This document shows, piece by piece, positions 32,137-40,571 of a stretch of DNA of 64,000 nucleotides. Numbering within the stretch: the first letter of the stretch is position 1; every line of letters begins with the position of its first letter. Both the position numbers and the translations under genes were made by a program. The notes under the pieces are model-generated. The model did no database searches and was not told where the DNA came from. It saw nothing but the letters and a program-made list of their open reading frames with translations. Source of the DNA: Arthrobacter endolithicus (lineage in GTDB: Bacteria; Actinomycetota; Actinomycetes; Actinomycetales; Micrococcaceae). The stretch spans positions 1-64,000 of the forward strand of contig NZ_JAPNLH010000002.1 in NCBI RefSeq assembly GCF_026627425.1. The letters are read 5' to 3'.

Positions 32137-33800
32137 CAGCGGGTTCCCACACTGCCGCGCTGCAGGGGATCTGGTGCCAGCGGCTCCGGCAGCGGCCCGC
32201 TGGATACGTCCCCATTGAGCCGCTTCAGGGCAATTTCGGCACTGATCAGACACATCGGCAGGCCGATGCCCGGGATGGTGGAACTGCCGGCGTAAATAAG
32301 TCCGTCTACTTTTTTACTGACGTTCCCGGAACGGAAAAATGCGCTTTGCCGCAGCACGTGCGCGGGTCCGAGCGCACCTCCCTGCCAGGAATTCAGGTCG
32401 GAAACAAAATCCCCGGGCCCGAAGGTCCGCCGGACGCGGATGCGCTCGGCGAGATCGTCGATGCCCGCCCAGCCGGAAATCTGCGCAATGACGGCGTCCG
32501 CAAGCTCTTCGACGCGGCGCTCCCCCGCCCCGTCCACCCCACCGTGACCAAATGTTGGGTCAGCCGGGATCGGAACCAGAACGAAGAGGTTTTCAGTGCC
32601 GGCCGGACTGACCGAGGGATCTGTCGCGCTGGGTTTACAGATATAGAGCGACGGCGGCTCCGGAATCGACGGCGTGGCGCCGAAAATGCGCTTAAAATTC
32701 TCGGTCCAATCGGTACTGAACAACAAGGTGTGGTGCTGCAGCTGCGGCAGTTGCCCCTCCACGCCCAGGCAGATCAGGACCGCTCCCGGGCCCGAGATCC
32801 GGCGGTCCCAGTAGCGCTGCGGATAGGTCTGCAGGCGCTCGGGCAGCAGCTGCGTTTCCACGTGATGCAGATCCGCCGCGCCCACCACGATGTCTGCCGG
32901 CAGATCGTGGCTTTGCCCGTCGACTGCGGTATAGCGGACACCGCTGACGCGCGCCGGGCACCGGGTGCGCCCCGACGGGGAGGTGAGTATCTGCGTTGCC
33001 GTCGCGGCCGTGCAGATGCGCACGCCCTCCTCGCGTGCCAACTGTTCAATGGAGTTAATTACCTCGTACAGCCCGCCCATTGGATAGAGCACGCCGTCGG
33101 TCAGGTCCAGGTGGCTCATCAGGTGAAACATGCTCGGGGCTGTAGAGGGCGACGCACCCAAGAAGACGGCGGGATACCCCAGAATCTGGCGCAGTCGAGG
33201 ATCCCGGACGTAACTGGCGGCAAAACTGTCCAGAGGCTGGAGCAGCAGCCGGACGAGCTTGGGCAACCGCAGCAGTACCTCCGGACGCAGAAAGGTCCGG
33301 AACGACTGAAACGATGTGTAAAGAAAGTGCCGCAGCGCCAGCGTGTAGGTCTGCTCGGCCGACGTCAGATACTTCTCCAGCTTGTCGCCGGCCCCCTGTT
33401 CCAGGCTCTCAAAAAGGTCGACGACGTTGCGGCGTCCAGCGGGCACGTCCACGGGAACCGGGTCATTTTCAAAAAATACCCGATAGGCCGGATTCAGCTT
33501 GACCAGCCGAAGTTGATCGGCGGCAGTTGTGCCGAGCAGCGAAAAGTAGTGGTCGAAAACCTCCGGCATAAGGTACCAGGAGGGACCGGTATCGAAGACG
33601 AAGCCGTCCTCCTCCCACCGTCCCGCACGGCCGCCTACCGCGTCCTGCTGTTCGAGTAACGTAACGTGGTGACCGCTCCGGGCCAGCAGTGCCGCCGTCG
33701 CCAGTCCGGAAATACCGCCTCCGATGACGACAACGCGGCGGCGCGCACCGTGTTCCTTCCTTCTGCCCTGCTTTTCCGTTTTGTCCGCCGGCCCAGTCAT
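32136..33800 (-). CDS. crtI: Phytoene desaturase
   Basis: 554 aa. The N-terminal FAD-binding Rossmann motif VVVIGGGISGLATAALLARS (about 22-42) is followed by EQQDAVGGRAGRWEEDGFVF. The C-terminal dinucleotide signature is GLIYAGSSTIPGIGLPMCLI. It desaturates phytoene to lycopene in four steps. A roughly 18-residue Lys/Arg-rich N-terminal leader precedes the fold. The ATG at 33800 overlaps the crtB stop (ATGA). Confidence 0.95.
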   Translation of the reverse strand: MTGPADKTEKQGRRKEHGARRRVVVIGGGISGLATAALLARSGHHVTLLEQQDAVGGRAGRWEEDGFVFDTGPSWYLMPEVFDHYFSLLGTTAADQLRLVKLNPAYRVFFENDPVPVDVPAGRRNVVDLFESLEQGAGDKLEKYLTSAEQTYTLALRHFLYTSFQSFRTFLRPEVLLRLPKLVRLLLQPLDSFAASYVRDPRLRQILGYPAVFLGASPSTAPSMFHLMSHLDLTDGVLYPMGGLYEVINSIEQLAREEGVRICTAATATQILTSPSGRTRCPARVSGVRYTAVDGQSHDLPADIVVGAADLHHVETQLLPERLQTYPQRYWDRRISGPGAVLICLGVEGQLPQLQHHTLLFSTDWTENFKRIFGATPSIPEPPSLYICKPSATDPSVSPAGTENLFVLVPIPADPTFGHGGVDGAGERRVEELADAVIAQISGWAGIDDLAERIRVRRTFGPGDFVSDLNSWQGGALGPAHVLRQSAFFRSGNVSKKVDGLIYAGSSTIPGIGLPMCLISAEIALKRLNGDVSSGPLPEPLAPDPLQRGSVGTR

Positions 33801-34690
33801 GCGCCGACCCTGACGTCCGGTTTTCCGAACGGTGAGCCGAGGATCACCGATGCCGCGATGCGCACTTTCACCCGGTCTGGAACACGCACCCGGCACAGCA
33901 GTAACGTTTTGGCGGGAGTATTGCGGGAGCGCAGGGACAACTCGGTGAACAGCGCATGCGCCAGCCGGACCGCCCGAATGCTGCTCGCTGGCAGGGCGGA
34001 TATTGCACAGGCACTGGCGCCCAGATCGGCATCAATGTCGTCCAGAAGTGCGTCCTTCTGGCTGTCGGTCAGGTGTATCGGGTCGATTCCGGGAAAGTAG
34101 CTGCGTTTGAGTTCGTGGAAATCGGCCGTGAGATCGCGCAGGAAATTGATTTTTTGAAAGGCAGCACCTAGCCGGCGCGCACCCTCCGCCAGTGCAGCAT
34201 ATTGCTGATCCACGTCGGGCTGTCCGATCAGGAAGACCTTCAGGCACATCAGCCCGACGACCTCTGCCGAACCGTAAACATAGTCCTTGAAGGTCTCATC
34301 GGTGAGCGGCACGGGGGCCAGGTCTGCCCGCATGGAGCGGAAAAACGGGCCGGTCAGCTCAATGCCGAAGCCGGACGCTCTCGCCGTGGACGCAAAGGCG
34401 TGCACCACAAGGTTCGTGCTGTAGCCGCAGGCCATGGCGCGCATACACTCGGATTCGAGGACATCCAGCTGCCGCGCAATTGCAGCGGTACCGCCTTCGG
34501 TGAACGCTGCCGCACCGTCCACCACCTCATCGGCAATGCGGACCAGGGCGTAGACATTTTCCACATGCTGACGAATGGATTTCCCCAGCAGGCGCGATGC
34601 GAACCCGAACGACGTCGAATACCGCCTGATCACGACGCTCGCAGCGGCGGCCGCCACCTCGTCATAAAATTCAGCGCTCGCGGTGACCAT
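33797..34690 (-). CDS. crtB: Phytoene synthase
   Basis: 297-aa squalene/phytoene synthase-fold enzyme that condenses two GGPP to phytoene. The first Asp motif is VRIADEVVDG and the second is QKINFLRDLTADFHELKRSY, both DxxxD-type Mg-binding sites. It begins 6 bases after the crtE stop and overlaps crtI, consistent with one polycistronic crt transcript. Confidence 0.95.
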   Translation of the reverse strand: MVTASAEFYDEVAAAAASVVIRRYSTSFGFASRLLGKSIRQHVENVYALVRIADEVVDGAAAFTEGGTAAIARQLDVLESECMRAMACGYSTNLVVHAFASTARASGFGIELTGPFFRSMRADLAPVPLTDETFKDYVYGSAEVVGLMCLKVFLIGQPDVDQQYAALAEGARRLGAAFQKINFLRDLTADFHELKRSYFPGIDPIHLTDSQKDALLDDIDADLGASACAISALPASSIRAVRLAHALFTELSLRSRNTPAKTLLLCRVRVPDRVKVRIAASVILGSPFGKPDVRVGA

Positions 34691-34696
34691 GCTTCG

Positions 34697-35833
34697 CTAC
34701 CTCGTCCTGGTGAGTACGGAAGATACGATCTGTTCAAGTTCGAAGCGCAACGGCTGGGGGATGTCCGGACGTTGAAGCCTGGAGCGTGCCTGGTCGCCGA
34801 AACTCCTGGCCAGCCGCTGCGCATAGTCACGGGAGCCGGAGAGAATCAGCAGGGAACGGACTTCCTCGGCATCTTCTGGAGTTAATTCCGGGTTGCCGAG
34901 GTGGGCCGCTATGGCAGGGAACTGCGGCGCTCTGCTGGCATGATTGATCAGCACGGTTCTCTTCCCCTCTCGGACGTCCCCCAGCGCGCTTTTGCCGGTC
35001 CCTGCCTCATCACCGAAGACGCCCAGCAGGTCGTCGATAATCTGGTAGGCAATCCCCATGCTTCGACCGGCCTGACCAATGGCAGCAATCGTCTGCTGCC
35101 CGGCGCCGGCGAGGACGGCACCGGCCTTCAACGGAGCCTCAAAGGAGTAGACAGCTGTCTTCAGCCTGTCCATCGCTATGACATCTTCGACCATCAGCCC
35201 GGCCGAGCACACGGAGTATTCAATGTCCAACAACTCGCCCGCAGCGGAGGCGAGGACGGCTTCGTCCATGATTTCCAGCAGCCGGTCCCGAACCGACCCG
35301 GAAACGGCGTGATCAATCAGACGATACGCATTCACTAGGGCAACATCTCCGCCGACGACTCCGACCGACATGGCACGATGCTCCGCCTCGGCCACCGGCA
35401 GTCCGGCGTCCAGGGCCTGCGCCAGGTACAGCCCGGCCAAGTTGGGCCGGCCACGACGGATAAAATCCCTGTCGATGACGTCGTCATGCACGATCAGCGC
35501 GGTATGCAGCAGTTCGAATGCGGCACCTACCGACGCCGTCGTTGACAGGTCCGCGCCGCCCAAGCCCTGGCAGGCGGTCCAGACCAGCCGTGGACGGAAC
35601 CTTTTCCCGCCATCCGTAGTGGCCTCAAGCGATTCCCAGAGCCGCGCAAAACGGGGAGTCAACGCCTGCCCCCTCAGCTTGGACGCAGTGAAGAACTCAC
35701 GCAGGGCCAACTCAACGTGGTGCAGGTAATTCTCCAGCTGCCGGCTGCTCTGGGCGGCTGCGGCCGGCACCCGCTCCGGGGTGCGAAGGGGAACAGCGCC
35801 GGCATCGTGGAGCTTGACTTCGGGGATGAGCAT
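34697..35833 (-). CDS. crtE: Geranylgeranyl diphosphate synthase
   Basis: 378-aa trans-isoprenyl diphosphate synthase. The first aspartate-rich motif is HDDVIDRDFIRRGRPN (DDxxD) and the second is IDDLLGVFGDEAG. GKRFRPRLVWTACQGLGGAD carries the substrate Lys-Arg region. Product length GGPP is inferred from the adjacent crtB. The gene starts 6 bases after the marR stop, so the regulator and pathway genes share a transcript. Confidence 0.93.
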   Translation of the reverse strand: MLIPEVKLHDAGAVPLRTPERVPAAAAQSSRQLENYLHHVELALREFFTASKLRGQALTPRFARLWESLEATTDGGKRFRPRLVWTACQGLGGADLSTTASVGAAFELLHTALIVHDDVIDRDFIRRGRPNLAGLYLAQALDAGLPVAEAEHRAMSVGVVGGDVALVNAYRLIDHAVSGSVRDRLLEIMDEAVLASAAGELLDIEYSVCSAGLMVEDVIAMDRLKTAVYSFEAPLKAGAVLAGAGQQTIAAIGQAGRSMGIAYQIIDDLLGVFGDEAGTGKSALGDVREGKRTVLINHASRAPQFPAIAAHLGNPELTPEDAEEVRSLLILSGSRDYAQRLARSFGDQARSRLQRPDIPQPLRFELEQIVSSVLTRTR

Positions 35834-35839
35834 GGGACA

Positions 35840-36352
35840 TCACCTGTTTTCTGCTGTCGAGGCGGAACGGGCAATCTTGCGTTCCAGTATGTCAACTGTT
35901 TTAGCGAGGTAGTCAGTAATGGCTTTCTGTTCGCCTTCCGTGTATAAGCTCATCAGCGCGTCGACCTCTCTGATCATGGGCAGCAAGTTCTCCATTGCCC
36001 GGCGGGACGAGTCGGGAGTCGGCACCACCAGCAACCGTCGCCTGTCTGTGGGATGCGGCTGGCGGGACACATGGCCCAGATTTACCAGTCGGTCTATTGC
36101 CACCGTCACGGCAGCCGTGCTGATGCCCAGGCGCTTGGCCAAAGTGCTGGGACTAAGCGGCCCACTCTGCATCAAGTGCTGCATCACGTCCAGATCGGTT
36201 GAGTTGACAGTCAATTCCCTGCCAAGCTGCTTCTCGACCTCGCGGTTGAGAATAAGAATCATCCGCATAAGCCGCGACGCTTCGGGCCCGCGGGTGATGA
36301 CCTGCGCGCCCGGCTGCGTGGATCCCTGCATGCCTCGAAGACCGTCTGTCAT
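35840..36352 (-). CDS. MarR-family regulator of the carotenoid operon (CrtR-like)
   Basis: 170 aa. MarR winged helix: ILILNREVEKQLGRELTVNS, DVMQHLMQSGPLSPSTLAKR, LGISTAAVTVAIDRLVNLGH and the wing SRQPHPTDRRRLLVV. It is first in the crt operon and divergent from tspO, like CrtR of Corynebacterium glutamicum, a MarR repressor that responds to GGPP. It is clearly paralogous to the regulator at 39,555-40,472 (shared REVEKQLGR/HEVEKQLGR, DRRRLLVVPT). An imperfect dyad at 36,381-36,409 is its probable operator. Confidence 0.85.
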   Translation of the reverse strand: MTDGLRGMQGSTQPGAQVITRGPEASRLMRMILILNREVEKQLGRELTVNSTDLDVMQHLMQSGPLSPSTLAKRLGISTAAVTVAIDRLVNLGHVSRQPHPTDRRRLLVVPTPDSSRRAMENLLPMIREVDALMSLYTEGEQKAITDYLAKTVDILERKIARSASTAENR

Positions 36353-36380
36353 GAACCAAACATAACATAGACTCCTACAA

Positions 36381-36409
36381 ATATTGATAGTACACATTTC
36401 TAGTAATAT
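36381..36409. promoter_or_regulatory. Imperfect dyad between marR/crt and tspO operons
   Basis: ATATTGATAG (36381-36390) and CTAGTAATAT (36400-36409) match as an inverted repeat at 8 of 10 positions with a 9-base spacer. The whole 84-base divergent gap is AT-rich, and the right arm contains a TAATAT -10-like box for tspO. A single site could thus control both operons. Position and symmetry support a MarR operator. Confidence 0.5.
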
Positions 36410-36436
36410 CATTGGTTAGGAAAAGGAGGTGACCCC

Positions 36437-37306
36437 ATGGCATCCACCAGAACAGGTACAGACGGAACAAGTACAAGCAACGGCGGCAACAAAGCGGACA
36501 ACGTGAGGAAAGCTGTGGTGATGTTCAGTACGGTACTCGCTATTGTGGGGTCTTTCATCGGATCTGGCGCCCTCGGCGGAACCCCCATAGCACAAGCCGC
36601 CGGCGGAGCATTGGGCGCCGATGCCACGCTGATTGCACCGGCCGTTCCCGCTTTCGGAGTCTGGAGCGTGATCTACGCCGGATTAGTTGCCTACGCATGC
36701 TGGCAGATCCTGCCCGCACGCGCGATCAACGAACGGCAAAGACGATTGGGCTATCCCATTGCGGCTTCTGCGCTGCTGAACGCGGCATGGATCTTTGCCA
36801 TCCAGGCCGGCCAGCTCGCCCTGAGCGTGGCGGTGATCTTCGTGTTGGTCGCCGTGCTGGCCTGGATCTTCGCCATTTGTGTTCAAACCCGTCCCCAATC
36901 CCGGGTTGAGGCCGCCGTCTGCGACGGCACACTGGGACTGTACCTGGGCTGGGTTTGTATCGCTGCCGCGGCCAATGTCAGTGCACTACTGGTCAGCTCC
37001 GGCTTTTCCGGCGCGGGCCTAGATCCACAATGGTGGGCAGTCTTCGTTCTTGCCGTGGCGGGGCTTATCGGGATTGGGCTGGCGGCCGGAGGCAGGGGAA
37101 GGCTTGCCCCCGCAGCAACGCTGATCTGGGGTCTTGCCTGGGTCGCGGTGTCGAGGCTGGGTGGTGAGCTCCCATCTGCCGTGACAGCCGGTGCGGCGAT
37201 AATAGCAGCCACCTGCGTGGGCTCCGTGACTGTTGTGCTGAGGATGCGAGGTCGTCACGGAATGCAGGTCCGCCGTCGTGCGGCTGTCAGCGGTGTAGCG
37301 GCATGA
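36437..37306 (+). CDS. TspO/MBR-family (tryptophan-rich sensory) membrane protein
   Basis: 289 aa with about eight hydrophobic segments. The TspO-like core is IAPAVPAFGVWSVIYAGLVA then CWQILPARAINERQRRLGYP and SALLNAAWIFAIQAGQLALS. It is longer than classical five-helix TspO (about 160 aa), as in many Actinobacteria. It has an ideal AAAAGGAGGTGA ribosome site, the best in the locus. TspO proteins bind porphyrins/isoprenoids and modulate carotenoid synthesis in Rhodobacter. Here it heads an operon with an exporter and idi, divergent from crt. Confidence 0.8.
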   Translation: MASTRTGTDGTSTSNGGNKADNVRKAVVMFSTVLAIVGSFIGSGALGGTPIAQAAGGALGADATLIAPAVPAFGVWSVIYAGLVAYACWQILPARAINERQRRLGYPIAASALLNAAWIFAIQAGQLALSVAVIFVLVAVLAWIFAICVQTRPQSRVEAAVCDGTLGLYLGWVCIAAAANVSALLVSSGFSGAGLDPQWWAVFVLAVAGLIGIGLAAGGRGRLAPAATLIWGLAWVAVSRLGGELPSAVTAGAAIIAATCVGSVTVVLRMRGRHGMQVRRRAAVSGVAA

Positions 37307-38940
37307 GCACATCATCGAGGACCCGATGGTTCGCCCTGGTATTTGTCAGCCTTGCGGTAGCGCTGATAATCGTTGATTCCACCATCGTCAACGTGGCGAT
37401 TCCCTCGATAGTGAAAGATCTGTCTGTTACTTCGACACAAGTCCAATGGGTCCAGGAGTCCTACACGCTAGTCTTTGCGGCCCTGCTGCTGGTCTTTGGA
37501 AACCTCGCGGATCGTTTCGGCCGCCGTCGGTTGCTGACATTAGGTGTTGCGGTCTTTGCATTGTCTTCGCTGCTCGCTGCGTTCAGCCCCAGCGGTGACC
37601 TGTTGATTGGTGCCCGCGTCATTCAAGGTATCGGCGGAGCCATGGTGCTCCCCACCACCCTGTCGATCATCAATGCAACATTCCAGGGAAAAGAACGCGC
37701 CATTGCCTTCGCTGTGTGGGGCTCAACCATCGGTGGTATGACCGCTGTCGGCCCCCTGCTCGGTGGCTGGCTAACCACCACGTACTCTTGGCGCTGGGCA
37801 TTTGGCATCAACATCCCGTTGGGAATTCTGATCACCGTCGGGGCGGTTCTCACTGTGATGGAGTCCAGGAATCCCGGGGCCGGCCGGGTTGACTGGGTCG
37901 GCGCAGCGTTGTCCGTAGTGGCCAGCGCGACCCTGGTCTTCGGGTTGATTGAAGGCCGGAACTACGGCTGGTGGGGGGTCAAGAAGCCGATGGAGATCGG
38001 CAGCTGGTCATGGTCTTTCAGCCTCTCCCCCGTCCCTTTTGCATTCGCTTTGATGCTGGTTTCCGGGATCGCCTTCATAGTCTGGGGACGGGCCCGGAAC
38101 AGGTGCGGCGCCAGCAGCATGCTCGATTTCAGCCTTTTCAGTATCCGGTCCTTTCGCAACGGCAATATTGCGGCGATGATTGTCAGCCTCGGCGAGTTCG
38201 GCATCGTTTTATCCCTGCCAATCTGGCTGCAGAATGTTCTGGGCTATTCTGCACTGCAGACCGGTCTCATTTTGGTGGCGCTCGCAGCAGGTTCGTTTCT
38301 GGCCAGTGGCTTTGCTGGCGCCTTCGGCAATAGGGTCGCACCTGTACTAATTGTCCGAGTTGGAATCGTTGCGGAAATCGCAGGAGTATTTGGCTTGGGA
38401 GTGGTAATAGGTCCCACTACGGGCTGGGGCATCCTCATCCCTTTTCTGTTCGTCTACGGTTTCGGGGTAGGTCTCGCTACGGCACAACTGACAGGTGTGG
38501 TGCTCAAGGACGTCCCACCGGCCAAAAGCGGGCAGGCCTCGGGGACGCAAAGCACGGCGCGCCAGATTGGCTCGGCTCTGGGGATAGCGGTTTTGGGAAC
38601 CATTTTGTTCACCACAGCATCCGCGCAGTTGGATAATTCGCTGCGGGATGCGCAGATTCCCGACGCCAACCGCAGGCAGTTGGTCACGGCGGTGGTCGAA
38701 AGTTCCGGTGCAGCCATCTCTGGCCTGGAGGCAAGACCGGCGACCACGGCCGCCGCGGCGGCGGCGAAAGAGGCGTTTTCTAATGGAACGAAATATTCGG
38801 CGTTTGCCGCCGCCGGATTCTTAGTTGTCGGCCTGGCGGCAACTCTCTCGCTCGGAAGTCCTAGCCGGGAGCCAGCCACAAAAGGGGAGATTGTTCCGGC
38901 TATGGTGGGAGAAGAAGCAGAAGGGCAGCGCAAGACATGA
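37303..38940 (+). CDS. MFS transporter, DHA2 (EmrB/QacA) type
   Basis: 545 aa with 14 predicted transmembrane helices. N-terminal ALIIVDSTIVNVAIPSIVKD (motif D1), loop GNLADRFGRRRLLTLGVAVF (motif A), RVIQGIGGAMVLPTTLSIIN (motif B) and GPLLGGWLTTTYSWRWAFGI (motif C of drug:H+ antiporters). It overlaps tspO and idi by ATGA at each end. In this setting it may export a carotenoid precursor, a toxic isoprenoid or an unrelated drug. The substrate is unknown. Confidence 0.9.
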   Translation: MSTSSRTRWFALVFVSLAVALIIVDSTIVNVAIPSIVKDLSVTSTQVQWVQESYTLVFAALLLVFGNLADRFGRRRLLTLGVAVFALSSLLAAFSPSGDLLIGARVIQGIGGAMVLPTTLSIINATFQGKERAIAFAVWGSTIGGMTAVGPLLGGWLTTTYSWRWAFGINIPLGILITVGAVLTVMESRNPGAGRVDWVGAALSVVASATLVFGLIEGRNYGWWGVKKPMEIGSWSWSFSLSPVPFAFALMLVSGIAFIVWGRARNRCGASSMLDFSLFSIRSFRNGNIAAMIVSLGEFGIVLSLPIWLQNVLGYSALQTGLILVALAAGSFLASGFAGAFGNRVAPVLIVRVGIVAEIAGVFGLGVVIGPTTGWGILIPFLFVYGFGVGLATAQLTGVVLKDVPPAKSGQASGTQSTARQIGSALGIAVLGTILFTTASAQLDNSLRDAQIPDANRRQLVTAVVESSGAAISGLEARPATTAAAAAAKEAFSNGTKYSAFAAAGFLVVGLAATLSLGSPSREPATKGEIVPAMVGEEAEGQRKT

Positions 38941-39500
38941 ATCACAGTATCGAACTGGTCCGACTGATGGATGACGAGGGCAACGACGTTGGTGTCGCGG
39001 ACAAGCGAACCGTCCACACCAGCACCACACCCCTGCATCTGGCCTTTTCCTGCCATATTTTCGACCGCTACGGTCGGACCTTGGTAACACGCAGGGCATT
39101 GACAAAACCGACCTGGCCCGGGGTATGGACAAACTCTTTCTGCGGCCACCCCGCACCGGGGGAATCCATGGAAGATGCCATCCGACGACGGGCGGACGAG
39201 GAGCTCCGGATGACAATCTCCGCACCGACGGCCGTACTGCCGGATTTCCGGTACCGGGCTGTTGATGCTTCCGGGATCGTCGAAAACGAGATCTGTCCCG
39301 TCTACCGGGCCGACTATCCCGGCGACCCCCAGGGACAGCTCGATCCCCATCCAGGCGAAGTCAGCGAATGGGCGTGGCTGGAGCCGGCGAAGCTAGCGCA
39401 AAGCGTCACCGGGGCGCCATTCGCCTTCAGCCCGTGGCTTGTTTCCCAGCTTGAACAGGGACTGTACAGTCCCGCGGGCGCTCACGGCGCCGCTGAGTAA
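38937..39500 (+). CDS. idi: Isopentenyl-diphosphate delta-isomerase (type I)
   Basis: 187-aa Nudix-fold enzyme interconverting IPP and DMAPP. The catalytic Cys is in WTNSFCGHPAPGES, the Nudix-like helix is EDAIRRRADEELRM, and the glutamate site is IVENEICPVYRADY. Coupled to the MFS gene by ATGA. It supplies C5 units for GGPP and for the elongation by CrtEb, which uses extra DMAPP, so its place in the locus makes metabolic sense. Confidence 0.93.
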   Translation: MNHSIELVRLMDDEGNDVGVADKRTVHTSTTPLHLAFSCHIFDRYGRTLVTRRALTKPTWPGVWTNSFCGHPAPGESMEDAIRRRADEELRMTISAPTAVLPDFRYRAVDASGIVENEICPVYRADYPGDPQGQLDPHPGEVSEWAWLEPAKLAQSVTGAPFAFSPWLVSQLEQGLYSPAGAHGAAE

Positions 39501-39554
39501 TCTGGCGGCTGCGACGGATGGTGGACCAGACAGCCCGTTACCCCGGAGAGGAGC

Positions 39555-40472
39555 CTACTTAGGATTTTCTTCCACGTATCTTTGCCCCTCGTGCTCATAC
39601 ACGGTGAAATTTTCCTCCAAGTCCTTGATGGCTTGCGTGTCCGCGGCACCCGGGGTTTTGACCGGGTCATCCGCGTAGGTGCGGTCTGCGTCCCCGAAGA
39701 CAGCGCCAAGTCCTTTCGCGTCCTTCGTTACTTCCCCAGTCGCCAATACCTCGTCGCCGCCCCGGGAAACCCGTGCTTCCTTAGCGCCCCCGTTTCGGCC
39801 TTCCTCGTCCTGGTCTTCCCGATCGTGATCGCCGTCGTTCATGCCGCCGTCGTTCATTTTTCTGTCCGTCATAATAACCGCTTCCTTATCCCAGCCGGGT
39901 TCAGTCCCGTGCTGCGTTGGTAAACCTATTATTTCGTCATGGGTGGGCATCGTTGCCCGCTGTTCAGCCACGGCACCGCCGTCCCGTTCGGCGGCAAGCC
40001 ACGAGGTCATGATGCCTGTCGTTTTGGACAGGAAATCCACAATGGCGCCCTGCTGCTGGGGGCTGTAGCTGTCCAACAGTGCGTCGGTGCCGTCGATGAT
40101 CGGCCTGAGCCGGCTCCTTGCCTGTTCCATCGATCGTTTTGTCGGCACGACGAGCAGTCGGCGCCTGTCATCCGGATGCTTCCGTCGCGCCACATGACCC
40201 ACTTTCACGAGCCGGTCCACCACTGACGTGGCCGCGGCCGTGCTGATCATCAACAGACGCGCCAGTTCGGTGGGGCTCAGAGGCCCCTGCTGCATCATGT
40301 GCTGCATGGCTTCCAAATCGGTGTTGTTGACCTCAAGGTGCCGACCGAGTTGCTTTTCCACTTCGTGGTTGACCGTAAGGATCCTGCGAAGAAGGATCGA
40401 GGCGACGGTCGGGGCCTCCCGCCCCACGTCCGTCTCCCCTTTGTCCATCTCCCCCACGTCCATCTTGGCCAT
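39555..40472 (-). CDS. MarR-family regulator with long acidic C-terminal tail
   Basis: 305 aa. Residues 1-20 contain a repeated MDxGE pattern. Residues about 25-165 are a MarR domain (LTVNHEVEKQLGRHLEVNNT, EAMQHMMQQGPLSPTELARL, LMISTAAATSVVDRLVKVGH, wing RRKHPDDRRRLLVV) paralogous to the crt-operon MarR. The last 120-130 residues are highly charged and low in complexity (KMNDGGMNDGDHDREDQDEE) and end DLEENFTVYEHEGQRYVEEN. Normal MarR proteins stop near 150-170 aa, so the tail is unusual. It may be a fused second gene or a disordered region. Confidence 0.8.
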   Translation of the reverse strand: MAKMDVGEMDKGETDVGREAPTVASILLRRILTVNHEVEKQLGRHLEVNNTDLEAMQHMMQQGPLSPTELARLLMISTAAATSVVDRLVKVGHVARRKHPDDRRRLLVVPTKRSMEQARSRLRPIIDGTDALLDSYSPQQQGAIVDFLSKTTGIMTSWLAAERDGGAVAEQRATMPTHDEIIGLPTQHGTEPGWDKEAVIMTDRKMNDGGMNDGDHDREDQDEEGRNGGAKEARVSRGGDEVLATGEVTKDAKGLGAVFGDADRTYADDPVKTPGAADTQAIKDLEENFTVYEHEGQRYVEENPK

Positions 40473-40497
40473 TTATGGAGTATACCGATGGAAAGCT

Positions 40498-40530
40498 TGA
40501 TAAGTAAGTAGTATGAGTATTTACTTATCA
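40498..40530. promoter_or_regulatory. Perfect inverted repeat before the second marR
   Basis: TGATAAGTAA (40498-40507) and TTACTTATCA (40521-40530) are perfect 10-base arms with a 13-base AT-rich spacer. The site lies 25 bases before the MarR start and 41 bases before the divergent flavin-binding stress protein. It is probably the MarR operator, controlling both genes. Confidence 0.6.
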
Positions 40531-40571
40531 GCAGGCTTGCTACCTGCAGGCATCACGACCCTAAGGCAGTC

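Noticed and set aside
32346-33659. Long open frame (about 437 codons) on the plus strand opposite crtI
   Set aside because: Antisense shadow of a high-GC gene; no recognisable domains, and crtI on the other strand is certain.
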